Shown: piece by piece, positions 18,857-29,290 of the stretch
How positions within the stretch are numbered: the first letter of the stretch is position 1
Layout: the number at the start of each line of letters is the position of its first letter
Source: Moraxella lacunata
GTDB lineage: Bacteria; Pseudomonadota; Gammaproteobacteria; Pseudomonadales; Moraxellaceae
Assembly (NCBI RefSeq): GCF_900453205.1
Contig: NZ_UGQU01000002.1
Location: 372,001-436,000, forward strand
Direction of reading: 5' to 3'
DNA length: 64,000 nucleotides
Program-made: the position numbers and the translations under genes
Notes under the pieces: model-generated
What the model was told of the DNA's origin: nothing
Database searches by the model: none
What the model saw: only the letters and a program-made list of their open reading frames with translations

Positions 18857-18906
18857 AATCAATTTTTAAATATGCTTTAATACCCTAAAAATAACAAGGA
18901 AATCCC

Positions 18907-20304
18907 ATGACGGCACCGACCCCAAACACCAATTTGACAACCGATGACATCAAGCGAGCGATTGATGAGTTTTTGCTCGCTCAATTTCACAAAAAAGCCG
19001 ACAAAGAGCTAAAACAGCTTGCCAAAGCCACAGAAGCAGGCGAACCCACCAAAATCGCCCAAGCCCAAGAAGCACTTGCCCCCATACAAGCCAAATACCA
19101 AAAACAAACATGGCTTAGCGATGCCAAAAAAATGGCAACTCAGCTAAAATTTGGCACGCACATCTCAAAAGGCGTACACCCCGATGCCAAAGGCGACAAC
19201 ATCACCGCCAACGCCACACCCTGCCCATTTGTCGGCACGCACACCCTTGATACACCAAGCCTTGATGCCAACGGCAACGCTGCTGCCCTGCCACTGGCGA
19301 GCTTTTTTGATTGGCAAGTGGGCGACATCAAAATAAGACAGCTTATCACCGACAAACACCCTGCCTTGGTGGGGGCATTTCATGATGACGTGGCGGTTTG
19401 TGATGACTATCGGCAGATTTTTTATGACACGCTCACAGGCAAAAAGGACGTACCTGCCACGCACGAACGCAACAAACAGCTTTTTTGGGCATTGCCTGAT
19501 GATGAATATCATCTCATCATACCGCTGTTTGCGTCCGCTCTTAGCCATGATGTTTTTCATAAAATCAATCACTTACGCTATTCAGACGCCAACAAACAAG
19601 CCCGAGACAACCGCTTTAAGGGCAAAGAGACGACCGCTTATGTGTCGGTTGTGGATTTGGCAACGATACAGCTTGGTGGTACAAAGCCCCAAAACATCTC
19701 TCAACTTGTCAGCCGTCAAGGGGGTAAAACCTATCTTTTACCGTCCTACCCACCCACCTTTACAGGCAGTAGCGATTTGTCTTTTGCCAAGACAGCCAAG
19801 ACGATTTTTGGCAAGTCGCTAGCCTATGTGGTCAAAGATGATATGGACGAGCTTTTTAAACTGCTTGTTCGTGTCAATAAAAACCACAAAAACACCATAG
19901 ACGTTCGCACCGCTCGTGATGACATTTTGCAAAATATTATCTTAAGCGTACTACAAGTCGCCCATGCTATCCGTCAGAAAGAAGCAGGCTGGTCAAAGGC
20001 TTATAAACTTGCCTTGCACCAAAAATACTGGCTAGACCCAAAGCGTGGCGAGCTTGACGGCGAAGACAAATTTAAAAGAAATCATGAGAGCAAAAACTGG
20101 CAAAACGATGTACAAAAAGATTTTGCCCATTGGATTCAAAACGAGCTTGAAAAACGCTTGGCTTATTATCAGCAAGAGCAAAAAAAGAAAAACAAGCAAG
20201 CGGTAGAGCTAGAATTTGGACGGGCGGAGTTTGAGCATTGGCAAAAAGAATTTAAAGACACCTTTAACGCAAGTTTGCGTTTGGGGCAAGGAGTATTGAC
20301 ATGA
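18907..20304 (+). CDS. csy1: Type I-F Cascade subunit Csy1 (Cas8f)
   Basis: The 465-residue large subunit sits at the foot of the Csy complex, where it takes part in PAM recognition with Csy2 and holds the crRNA handle. It shows the usual helical N-terminus (TTDDIKRAIDEFLLAQF) and a family-typical length. ACAAGGAAAT precedes the ATG. Its stop overlaps the csy2 start (ATGA), so the csy1-csy4 genes form one translationally coupled operon. No damage is visible, unlike in cas2-3. Confidence 0.93.
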   Translation: MTAPTPNTNLTTDDIKRAIDEFLLAQFHKKADKELKQLAKATEAGEPTKIAQAQEALAPIQAKYQKQTWLSDAKKMATQLKFGTHISKGVHPDAKGDNITANATPCPFVGTHTLDTPSLDANGNAAALPLASFFDWQVGDIKIRQLITDKHPALVGAFHDDVAVCDDYRQIFYDTLTGKKDVPATHERNKQLFWALPDDEYHLIIPLFASALSHDVFHKINHLRYSDANKQARDNRFKGKETTAYVSVVDLATIQLGGTKPQNISQLVSRQGGKTYLLPSYPPTFTGSSDLSFAKTAKTIFGKSLAYVVKDDMDELFKLLVRVNKNHKNTIDVRTARDDILQNIILSVLQVAHAIRQKEAGWSKAYKLALHQKYWLDPKRGELDGEDKFKRNHESKNWQNDVQKDFAHWIQNELEKRLAYYQQEQKKKNKQAVELEFGRAEFEHWQKEFKDTFNASLRLGQGVLT

Positions 20305-21236
20305 GTTTTATTTATCCACAGCATTCGCTGGTCGGCTATGTTCGCCTTGACCGTCTCAAAATCATCAATGCCAATGCCGTCTCCGCTCCCTTGACTTATG
20401 GCTTTCCTGCCTTGACAGGATTTGTTGGGGCAACGCACAGCCTAAGCCGTAAAGTATCAAGCCTTATGGGTTTTGAAAATATTCGCTTGGACGGTGTGCT
20501 GGTGGCGTGTTTTGATTGCCAAGTTCAAACTTACCAAGAAGGCTATAAGGACAAAACCTTCGCCCAAACTCGCAACCCCATTTTAAAATCAGGCAAAACC
20601 GCCCCAATCATCGAAGAAGGGCGTTGTCATCTCACCATCTCTTTACTCATCGGTGTGTATAAAGACAGCGTGCAGGATTTGACCGAAGATGAAGCAAATC
20701 AGCTCACCCAAAACGTGCAAGAATTTGCCCTATCCCAACGCTGGGCAGGCGGCAGTCTAACAGGCATGAGTGGCGTGCATTTTGTCAAAAAAGACGACAT
20801 CGATGAGCAAAAATCTCGCCTATGTCCTGCCTTTATCATCACGTCCGCCCATGATGAGCTTGGCAAGATTACCCAAGAATTACAAGAGCAAAATCCCAAT
20901 GCCACCGCCCTAGATGCACTCATTGAGACGGCGGTGTTGCACCACACACCGCCCACGGATAGCCAGTCTGAGTGGACGACTCATTCGGTCAAAAAACAAC
21001 GTGGCTGGCTTGTGCCTATGCCTGTGGGCTTTGTTGGTATCTCGGACAAATACAACAAGGGGCAGATGAGCAACGCTCGCTCGGACGAGTACCCTGCTCA
21101 GTTTGTGGAAGCGGTATATTCGCTTGGCAAGTGGCGATTTGCCAATCGCATAGATGATCTAGATTCTGCGTTGTGGTATGGCGATTATGATGACACTTGT
21201 GATTTATATGTGATTAAGCATTCTAAATATTTGTAA
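20301..21236 (+). CDS. csy2: Type I-F Cascade subunit Csy2 (Cas5f)
   Basis: The 311-residue Cas5-like protein pairs with Csy1 at the 5' handle of the crRNA. The N-terminal RAMP strand (HSLVGYVRLDRLKIINANAV) and the segment PLTYGFPALTGFVGATHSLSR are typical for Csy2. It overlaps csy1 by 4 bp and ends 42 bp before csy3. The reading frame is intact. Confidence 0.94.
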   Translation: MSFIYPQHSLVGYVRLDRLKIINANAVSAPLTYGFPALTGFVGATHSLSRKVSSLMGFENIRLDGVLVACFDCQVQTYQEGYKDKTFAQTRNPILKSGKTAPIIEEGRCHLTISLLIGVYKDSVQDLTEDEANQLTQNVQEFALSQRWAGGSLTGMSGVHFVKKDDIDEQKSRLCPAFIITSAHDELGKITQELQEQNPNATALDALIETAVLHHTPPTDSQSEWTTHSVKKQRGWLVPMPVGFVGISDKYNKGQMSNARSDEYPAQFVEAVYSLGKWRFANRIDDLDSALWYGDYDDTCDLYVIKHSKYL

Positions 21237-21278
21237 TTTTAACCTTTAACCAACTTTAACCCAATAAAGGAAATTGTC

Positions 21279-22271
21279 ATGACCCTAAAAACCCCTTCCG
21301 TGCTTGCTTTTGAACGCAAACTTGACATCTCGGACGCAACCTTTTGGCAAACCAATGGTAAAGACAAAATGCCTGTACTTGTCCAAGAAAAGTCCGTGCG
21401 TGGCACAATCAGCAATCGCCTAAAAAACGCCATTGCCAGCGACCCTGCCAAGCTGGACTCTGAAATCCAAAAGGCAAATTTGCAAACCGTGGATGCAAGT
21501 TTTTTGGACGAGTCGTGCGACACGCTCATCACTCGCTTTACGGTCAAGGTACTGCCCTTTGACGGCAAAGCCAACGTCTGCAACGAACAAGCCTACCAAA
21601 ACGCCCTGCTTGATGTGGTGCAAGCCTACAAAGACGAACACGGATTTGATGAGCTTGCCAGACGCTATGCCTACAACATTGCCAACGCTCGCTTTTTGTG
21701 GCGAAACCGCATGGGGGCGGAGTCGGTGTCGGTGGTGGTAACGCTTGGCGATGAGTCGGTGAAATTTGCCAACGCTCGTGAATTGTCGCTCAACAATTTT
21801 GATTATCAAGATGACAAATTGGCTCGTTTGGCAAGCTGGATAAAAGGCGGACTCATGGGCGATAAATTCACCATTTTGACGGTGGAAGCTCATGCCAAAG
21901 TCGGATTTGGACAAGAAGTGTATCCGTCCCAAGAGCTGATTTTGGATACAGGCAGTAAAAAAAGCAAGGTGCTTTATCGTGTGGGCGACACGAGCCAAAA
22001 CCGTGCCGGTATGCACTCACAAAAGGTCAGTAACGCCATTCGTACGATTGATGATTGGTATCCAAATGCCGAGTTTCCTGTGGCGACCGAGCCTTATGGA
22101 GCGGTTACGACCCTTGGCACGGCATTTCGTCAGCCCAAAGAAAAGCAGGACTTTTATAGCTTGTTTGACGGCTGGGTTAAAGACGGCAAAATCCCAAGTG
22201 ACAACGAGCAACACTACGTCATGGGCGTATTAATTCGTGGTGGCGTGTTTGGCGAAAGCGGTAAGGAATGA
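21279..22271 (+). CDS. csy3: Type I-F Cascade backbone subunit Csy3 (Cas7f)
   Basis: Six copies of this 330-residue RNA-binding protein form the spiral backbone along the crRNA spacer. It begins TLKTPSVLAFERKLDISDA, matching the family start, and holds RYAYNIANARFLWRNR, a conserved Csy3 stretch. A clear AAAGGAAA lies before the ATG. Its TGA overlaps the ATG of csy4. Confidence 0.95.
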   Translation: MTLKTPSVLAFERKLDISDATFWQTNGKDKMPVLVQEKSVRGTISNRLKNAIASDPAKLDSEIQKANLQTVDASFLDESCDTLITRFTVKVLPFDGKANVCNEQAYQNALLDVVQAYKDEHGFDELARRYAYNIANARFLWRNRMGAESVSVVVTLGDESVKFANARELSLNNFDYQDDKLARLASWIKGGLMGDKFTILTVEAHAKVGFGQEVYPSQELILDTGSKKSKVLYRVGDTSQNRAGMHSQKVSNAIRTIDDWYPNAEFPVATEPYGAVTTLGTAFRQPKEKQDFYSLFDGWVKDGKIPSDNEQHYVMGVLIRGGVFGESGKE

Positions 22272-22873
22272 GCATGGTTTATCAAGAAATTACCCTAATC
22301 CCAAACGATGACATACCGCCCTATGCGATATGGAGCAAGCTCTACAACCAGCTTCATATCGCTCTTGCGGACGTGGCAAATGGGCATGGCATCAATACCA
22401 TTGGCGTAGCATTCCCTGATTATCGCTACAGCGAGCAGTACGACAAAGGCACGCTCGGCAGTCGCTTGCGGGTGTTTGCCCCAAGTCGTGATGAGCTTGA
22501 TAAGCTCGATTTACCCCTACGCCTGTCTCGCCTGTCTGATTATGTACATATGAAAGCGATAGCGGATGTTGGCGAGCGAGCGACAGGCTATGTGGTGGTG
22601 GAGCGTTATCGCCATTATGACTTGGGCAAGCAGGTGGAGCGGTTTGCTGATTTTAAAAATTTGACAGTGGAGCAGGCGTTGGAGCATTGCCTTGCCCACA
22701 AGAAAAAAGCCAAAAATTACCCCTTTGTCCGCCTAAAAAGCGAGACCAACCAACGGCAGTATCATCTGCATATCCGCCAATATACGGTCGCCAAGCCACA
22801 AACGGGGGTGTTTAACACCTATGGCATTACTAACATTAATGACGAGACCAAGGCAAGCGTTCCGCATTGGTGA
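22268..22873 (+). CDS. cas6f: Type I-F crRNA endoribonuclease Csy4 (Cas6f)
   Basis: The 201-residue enzyme cuts the array transcript at the repeat hairpin and stays on the 3' end of the crRNA. The N-terminal His30 (YNQLHIAL) sits where the catalytic His of characterised Csy4 lies, and a basic helix for hairpin binding is present near residues 115-160. The C-terminus ends with the family pattern NTYGI. It starts inside the csy3 stop (ATGA) and is followed by the CRISPR leader. Confidence 0.94.
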   Translation: MSMVYQEITLIPNDDIPPYAIWSKLYNQLHIALADVANGHGINTIGVAFPDYRYSEQYDKGTLGSRLRVFAPSRDELDKLDLPLRLSRLSDYVHMKAIADVGERATGYVVVERYRHYDLGKQVERFADFKNLTVEQALEHCLAHKKKAKNYPFVRLKSETNQRQYHLHIRQYTVAKPQTGVFNTYGITNINDETKASVPHW

Positions 22874-23050
22874 TTGGGGTTGGTTGTGCCAAAATAAGGG
22901 GCATGATACAGGTTTACACTCTTTATTTTTTGACTATTTAAAAACTTGATAAAAATCAAACACTTATAAAAAGGCGAAAAAACATTGGGTAAACGCCCAA
23001 AATATGGCTGTAAGCCTTGATATAAGTGGGTTTTATGTTGTATAATTCTT
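22874..23050 (+). promoter_or_regulatory. CRISPR leader
   Basis: 177 bp between csy4 and the first repeat with no gene, AT-rich towards the array. It should hold the array promoter and integration signals; single motifs were not resolved. The repeat orientation (handle CTTAGAAA at the 3' end) fits transcription from this side. Confidence 0.65.
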
Positions 23051-23318
23051 ATTCCACATCGCATAGATGACTTAGAAAAAGCACACCTGCGATGATAGCT
23101 ATCCACATGAATTCCACATCGCATAGATGACTTAGAAACAAATTTGTTTGTTGCCATGCAAGGCAATCATATTCCACATCGCATAGATGACTTAGAAATC
23201 CTGATGGTTATATTTGGCTCGACCACCATCATTCCACATCGCATAGATGACTTAGAAAGAGCAAATCTACAACAGCATAACCAAGGGCAAATTCCACATC
23301 GCATAGATGACTTAGAAA
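23051..23318 (+). CRISPR. Type I-F CRISPR array, five repeats and four spacers
   Basis: Five identical 28-bp repeats start at 23051, 23111, 23171, 23231 and 23291, an exact 60-bp period with 32-bp spacers. Each repeat begins ATTCCACATCGC and ends GATGACTTAGAAA. CATC and GATG form the Csy4 hairpin, with the 8-nt handle CTTAGAAA. There is no repeat degeneration at the distal end. The array stops at 23318; 3 bp later a MITE begins, so older spacers may have been lost there. Confidence 0.97.
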
Positions 23319-23321
23319 TTT

Positions 23322-23454
23322 GGTAGTGGTCTAAAAAGTATGCTGAACTAGGTTTTCCGTTCGCCCTGAGCCTGCCTGCGGGTAGGAAAACCGTTAGGTT
23401 TCCCAAGCTCACCACGAACGGTTTTCTTTGTAGCATACTTTTTGAACCAGAGCC
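23322..23454. mobile_element. 133-bp IS1-derived MITE at the end of the CRISPR array
   Basis: Its ends, GGTAGTGGTCTAAAAAGT and (inward from the right) GGCTCTGGTTCAAAAAGT, both continue ATGCT and nearly equal the IS1-family ends at 3914-4706. It has no gene. The inside is a palindrome with GGTTTTCCGTTCG and CACCACGAACGG. No 8-bp target duplication is seen: the left neighbour is the CRISPR repeat plus TTT, the right neighbour is the start of the duplicated phosphatase segment. Confidence 0.85.
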
Positions 23455-24325
23455 TTATTTTTTACATGAAAAATGACTATCCGACCACTTATTTTAAAAA
23501 ATTACACCCAACAAACTTGATGTTTACTACGGGTTTGTAAAGGTATGCTAGCCTTGTAGAGTGCATACCACACCACTCAAACCCACGCCCATTCATTGCA
23601 TTTTTCAGATAATCACGCTACAATCATCATACTGCCAGTCCCAAAATCAAGCATAAGCCCAAACCCAAACCGCCATGAAAAAATTCTACCTAATCCGCCA
23701 CGCCCAATCCGAATCCAACGCAGGACACGCCATTCGTCCAAACCATAAGATTGCCATTACCAAGCTCGGACAAGCCCAAGCGACAGACGTGGCGGACTGG
23801 CTCATCACACACGCCCCCATGCCTGATAAGGTTTTTGTGTCGTCCTATATCCGCACGCACCAGACGGCACAGCCTTATTTGGATAAGACGGGCATGACCC
23901 CTGTACAGATTGATGATTTAAGAGAGTTTAATTACCTAGATTATGAGCATATCAAGGATTTGACATTGCCCCAAATCGTCAAAATGGCGGACGACTACTG
24001 GGCAAATAATGACAAAACCCACACCGACAGCCCCACAACCGATAATTTTACAAACCTTGCAGAGCGTGTTAAGGCGGTGCGTGATGCGTTTGATGCTTTG
24101 CCAGACGGCACTTATGTAGTCTTTACGCATGGTATGTGGCTAGGTATGCTCATGTGGCAACTTGTGCTTGGCTATCATGGGGGCGAGTGTCCACGCCTGT
24201 TTAATATGATAAAATTTAGAGAGTTTGAACTTGCCGTCCGCCCCAAAAACTGTGAAGTCTATCTGATGATAAGCGATGACGGACATAGTACGATAAGCAA
24301 GGTAAGAGCTAGGGGCGATGATTGA
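23455..24325 (+). repeat. Large duplicated segment, copy 1 (inverted partner at 40851-41721)
   Basis: About 870 bp, nearly identical to the reverse complement of 40851-41721. It covers a histidine phosphatase gene and its 220-bp upstream region. Similarity starts right after the MITE and ends at the stop codon region (GATGATTGA). Confidence 0.93.
23675..24325 (+). CDS. Histidine phosphatase (phosphoglycerate mutase-like) family protein, copy 1
   Basis: The 216-residue protein carries the family start LIRHAQSESN (phospho-acceptor His in RHAQS), the second-half motif VFTHGMWLG (His) and Glu/Asp-rich DLREFNYLD between them. Such enzymes remove phosphate from sugar phosphates, nucleotides or proteins; the substrate is unknown. 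The copy at 40851-41501 differs at only a handful of residues near the C-terminus (for example LVLGYHGG against LMLGYHEG). Confidence 0.9.
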   Translation: MKKFYLIRHAQSESNAGHAIRPNHKIAITKLGQAQATDVADWLITHAPMPDKVFVSSYIRTHQTAQPYLDKTGMTPVQIDDLREFNYLDYEHIKDLTLPQIVKMADDYWANNDKTHTDSPTTDNFTNLAERVKAVRDAFDALPDGTYVVFTHGMWLGMLMWQLVLGYHGGECPRLFNMIKFREFELAVRPKNCEVYLMISDDGHSTISKVRARGDD

Positions 24326-24334
24326 TTTTGAATT

Positions 24335-24352
24335 TGTAAGAAAATACTGACA
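24335..24352 (+). promoter_or_regulatory. GacA-box-like upstream site of the sRNA
   Basis: TGTAAG-N6-CTGACA matches the Pseudomonas GacA activator consensus TGTAAG-N6-CTTACA at 11 of 12 specified bases. Its centre is about 65 bp before the predicted sRNA start, the usual place. It overlaps the left arm of an 11-bp perfect inverted repeat (TAAGAAAATAC at 24337-24347 and GTATTTTCTTA at 24371-24381). Confidence 0.55.
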
Positions 24353-24396
24353 AAACTTTGCGATTTTTGCGTATTTTCTTATGGTTACCGTTTTGG

Positions 24397-24402
24397 CATA
24401 AT
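24397..24402 (+). promoter_or_regulatory. -10 box of the sRNA promoter
   Basis: CATAAT about 7 bp before the predicted start near 24409. The -35 region (TTTCTT) is poor, as expected for an activator-dependent promoter. Confidence 0.5.
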
Positions 24403-24408
24403 ACACTC

Positions 24409-24541
24409 ATCAGCAAGGAGAGGGTACACGGACATACCAACACGGATGAACGCTGATATTATGGATAGAAGTTATGGACACACGGAGAAACATCTCCTAT
24501 ACAGCAAAACCGCAAATGTTTATTTGCGGTTTTGCTGTTTT
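24409..24541 (+). ncRNA. Probable RsmX/Y/Z (CsrB/C)-type regulatory sRNA
   Basis: About 130 nt with no reading frame, ending in a strong terminator. Six GGA motifs start at 24417, 24430, 24444, 24463, 24476 and 24484, each preceded by A plus one base (AAGGA, ACGGA, AUGGA), the CsrA/RsmA binding pattern. The last one sits in a small hairpin (GGAG...CTCC). RNAs of this plan bind and remove the translational regulator CsrA/RsmA. A GacA-box-like site lies upstream. No homologue search was possible, so the call rests on architecture. Confidence 0.7.
24503..24541 (+). terminator. Strong intrinsic terminator of the sRNA
   Basis: A 15-bp perfect stem, AGCAAAACCGCAAAT with ATTTGCGGTTTTGCT, loop GTTT, followed by GTTTTTG. 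A shorter T-run exists on the other strand, so it may work both ways. Confidence 0.9.
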
Positions 24542-24617
24542 TGGGCTAAAAGTTATTTGGTTGGGTTGTCTTGGGGTTATCACCATGGCTTGTCTTGATA
24601 AATGAACTGATGATACA

Positions 24618-24750
24618 TACACTCTACAAAATGAAAAAGTGCTACGGTTTTTCGTTCGTGGTGAGCTAAGTCTAACCATGACGGAAACCGACCCGCAGGC
24701 AAGCTTGTGGCAAACGTTTTTCGTAGTAAAATTCAATTTTGTTAGCTTTA
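24618..24750. mobile_element. About 133-bp MITE upstream of gyrB
   Basis: Inverted copy of the element at 18592-18721: left end TACACTCTACAAAATGAAAA, right end (read inward) TAAAGCTAACAAAATTGAAT, with the same palindromic core (GTTCGTGGTGAGC, GCAGGCAAGC). Exact borders and target duplication are uncertain. Confidence 0.75.
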
Positions 24751-24763
24751 CATATATAAATAG

Positions 24764-24779
24764 CGTTTCACGTGAAACA
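24764..24779. promoter_or_regulatory. parS-like ParB-binding site
   Basis: CGTTTCACGTGAAACA equals the conserved chromosomal parS 16-mer TGTTTCACGTGAAACA at 15 of 16 positions and contains the perfect 14-bp palindrome. It lies 100 bp before gyrB. Such sites cluster near the replication origin and seed ParB spreading. Confidence 0.75.
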
Positions 24780-24828
24780 TCATCGCCAGGCCAAGCCTTT
24801 TAGCTGTGCTTTTTTGGGCAAAAAATGC

Positions 24829-24834
24829 TATAAT
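24829..24834 (+). promoter_or_regulatory. -10 box of the gyrB promoter
   Basis: TATAAT preceded by TGC (extended -10 form), 45 bp before the gyrB ATG. The -35 is weak. Confidence 0.5.
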
Positions 24835-24836
24835 AA

Positions 24837-27314
<2,478 letters not shown>

Positions 27315-27337
27315 TGACTTAATGGCTTAATGACATG

Positions 27338-27358
27338 GGGCGAGATATTCGCCCTTTT
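27338..27358 (+). terminator. Intrinsic terminator after gyrB
   Basis: Stem GGGCGA / TCGCCC with a GATAT loop followed by TTTT. Confidence 0.7.
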
Positions 27359-27389
27359 GTAAAATCAGATTAAAAAAACAGGAGTTGTT

Positions 27390-28418
27390 ATGAGAGTTTG
27401 CTCTACATATGTTTCTAATGATGGCGGTGATTGGCTGTTTCATTATCATGATTCTGCCAACAATCATGAGCCAAAACCCCAAACCATGGCAAGATTTCAA
27501 AACGAATTGCCTGAGGTGCTTGCGTTATTGGACAAAGAAGACATCAAGTCCGAAGAAAAAGCCTTTGAATTATTCATGGAAAAAATGCTGACCGACAAGG
27601 ATTTTTTGGACGATATTAGCATGGACATGCCCCAGGCAGACATTGACATGGATAACGCCTTAGAAGAGCTATTCAACAGCCACAACACCAAAACCGAAGA
27701 CAAAGCCTACCAAAAGATAGACAAACTTTGTGATAAATACCCCCAAAGAATTGACTTTTTGTATAACGCCTACGAATTTGCCCCAGATTGGTTTGTAGAC
27801 AAAGGATTTATGCGACTAAACATGGCGGTACTCATTGGGCTTAACGCCTTGGCACAGGCAGGATTTGATTGGCAAAAAGATGAGTTGTACTGGGGATTTG
27901 TTGAAAACCGCCCCTTTCTGCGTGCCTACGCTCGCTACGCCCAAGAAATCATGGAGCGATATCATGACATAAGACAAGTGATGTTTATCCAACAGCGTTT
28001 GTTAAAAGCCTGCCCGACCGACAATCTAGGCATACGCCATGAGTATGTCCAATCCTTATTATTTTGCAAAAAATACAAAGAAGTCATCAAATTATACAAA
28101 ACCTACCCCGATGATTTTGACCCCAGTATCGTTTATGGTGTGGCGTTTGCGTCATGGCAATTGGGGCAAAAAAGTGCCGACAAATACCTAAAAAAAGCCA
28201 TCCAAGAGTTTCCTTTGTGTGCCAAAGAATTATTAAAAAAACGCCACACCATGCCATCAGACGGCTATGCTCATGGTGGTATTATGGTTGGCAGTCCTGC
28301 ACAGGCTTATGAGTTTTGGCAACAGTATGGGCAGTTTTGGCAAAAAGATGCGTTGGACTGGCTAAAACAGCACACAAGCGAGCAGGACAAAAAACCAAAA
28401 TCACCCAACAAAAAATAA
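27390..28418 (+). CDS. Uncharacterised helical-repeat protein (TPR/ST7-like)
   Basis: 342 residues, no signal peptide, acidic N-terminal third and mainly helical repeats: FEFAPDWF-like pairs, RHEYVQSLLFCKKYKEVIKLYKTYP and FASWQLGQKSADKYLKKAI resemble tetratricopeptide units. The C-terminus is a basic tail (DKKPKSPNKK). ACAGGAGTTGTT precedes the ATG. TPR-like proteins usually hold partners together; no specific role can be given. A pRiA4b ORF-3-like gene follows 100 bp later. Confidence 0.75.
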   Translation: MRVCSTYVSNDGGDWLFHYHDSANNHEPKPQTMARFQNELPEVLALLDKEDIKSEEKAFELFMEKMLTDKDFLDDISMDMPQADIDMDNALEELFNSHNTKTEDKAYQKIDKLCDKYPQRIDFLYNAYEFAPDWFVDKGFMRLNMAVLIGLNALAQAGFDWQKDELYWGFVENRPFLRAYARYAQEIMERYHDIRQVMFIQQRLLKACPTDNLGIRHEYVQSLLFCKKYKEVIKLYKTYPDDFDPSIVYGVAFASWQLGQKSADKYLKKAIQEFPLCAKELLKKRHTMPSDGYAHGGIMVGSPAQAYEFWQQYGQFWQKDALDWLKQHTSEQDKKPKSPNKK

Positions 28419-28518
28419 ATGGTACTATGGGGTGGGCATGCCTTTGGGCAATGTGATTCGCCCCGACACGCCCAAATTTTAAAATCATCTTAAATCCACA
28501 ACATCAAAGGAAGCCCCC

Positions 28519-29256
28519 ATGAACACCTACCGCCTAAAAATATCCTTAGTAGAACCGCATTACCCCATTAACGAGTTGCACCGCATTGTCGAAGTGTCGG
28601 GCAATATCCGCTTTGATGAATTGCATCAAGAGATATTTCGCCTGTTTGAACGCCATGACGAACATCTGTGGCAGTTTTTTATCAGTCGGGGCAAAATGGA
28701 CAGTTTTAATAAGCTGTTTAATGATTGTCATGAACACGTTCTGCTGGACGACAGTTGGCAGTTGGATGATGACTTATTTGTCAGCGAAAACAAAATCTAC
28801 CCCACATCAACCACGCTAGATGAGCTAAATTTAGCCGAAAAAGAATACATCTATTATTGGTTTGATTTTGGTGATGATTGGCTGCATCGCATTCGCATTG
28901 AAAAAATCACCCAAAGCGATGACGCTGACAGCTACCGCTTTACCGTCATCAAAGCCGTGGGCGAGATGCCACCCCAATATGCCGATGAGTCTGACGAGTT
29001 TGTAGATACACCCTTTGACCCAAATAACATCAGCCCTGAGCTGGATTTTGAGCTGTCCTTGTTGTCCGCCATGATGCTTATCGTGGGCGACCCAACCAAT
29101 CCGACACGCTTTGGTGATTTGGTGGAGGCAGGCATTGCCGATGAAATGCTAAAAAGAGAGCTTATCAAGCCTTGTGTGAGTCTCACGCATAGAGTACAAC
29201 TGACCGCCAAGGGCGAGAGCGAGCTTGTGCGTGCGATGGAGATGCTTGGGATTTGA
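28519..29256 (+). CDS. Plasmid pRiA4b ORF-3-like family protein
   Basis: 245 residues. The N-terminal half carries the family pattern: YRLKISLVE start, FDELHQEIFRLFE, then YWFDFGDDWLHRIRIEKI with the conserved F-D-F-G-D-D-W core. The C-terminal part is a winged-helix-like region. These proteins are common next to mobile or accessory genes and have no proven function. ATCAAAGGAAG gives a good ribosome-binding site. Confidence 0.82.
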   Translation: MNTYRLKISLVEPHYPINELHRIVEVSGNIRFDELHQEIFRLFERHDEHLWQFFISRGKMDSFNKLFNDCHEHVLLDDSWQLDDDLFVSENKIYPTSTTLDELNLAEKEYIYYWFDFGDDWLHRIRIEKITQSDDADSYRFTVIKAVGEMPPQYADESDEFVDTPFDPNNISPELDFELSLLSAMMLIVGDPTNPTRFGDLVEAGIADEMLKRELIKPCVSLTHRVQLTAKGESELVRAMEMLGI

Positions 29257-29290
29257 TTTTGATATTTGGCATTTCGCATAGGAATACACC

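Noticed and set aside
19165-19572. Long minus-strand reading frame inside csy1
   Set aside because: It mirrors the codon pattern of the intact csy1 gene and shows no family motif or ribosome-binding site.
21420-22016. 198-codon frame opposite csy3
   Set aside because: Overlap shadow of a conserved gene; no independent signal.
23079-23290. Self-targeting by the four array spacers
   Set aside because: By eye none of the four 32-bp spacers recurs elsewhere in the window; an external search would be needed for phage targets.
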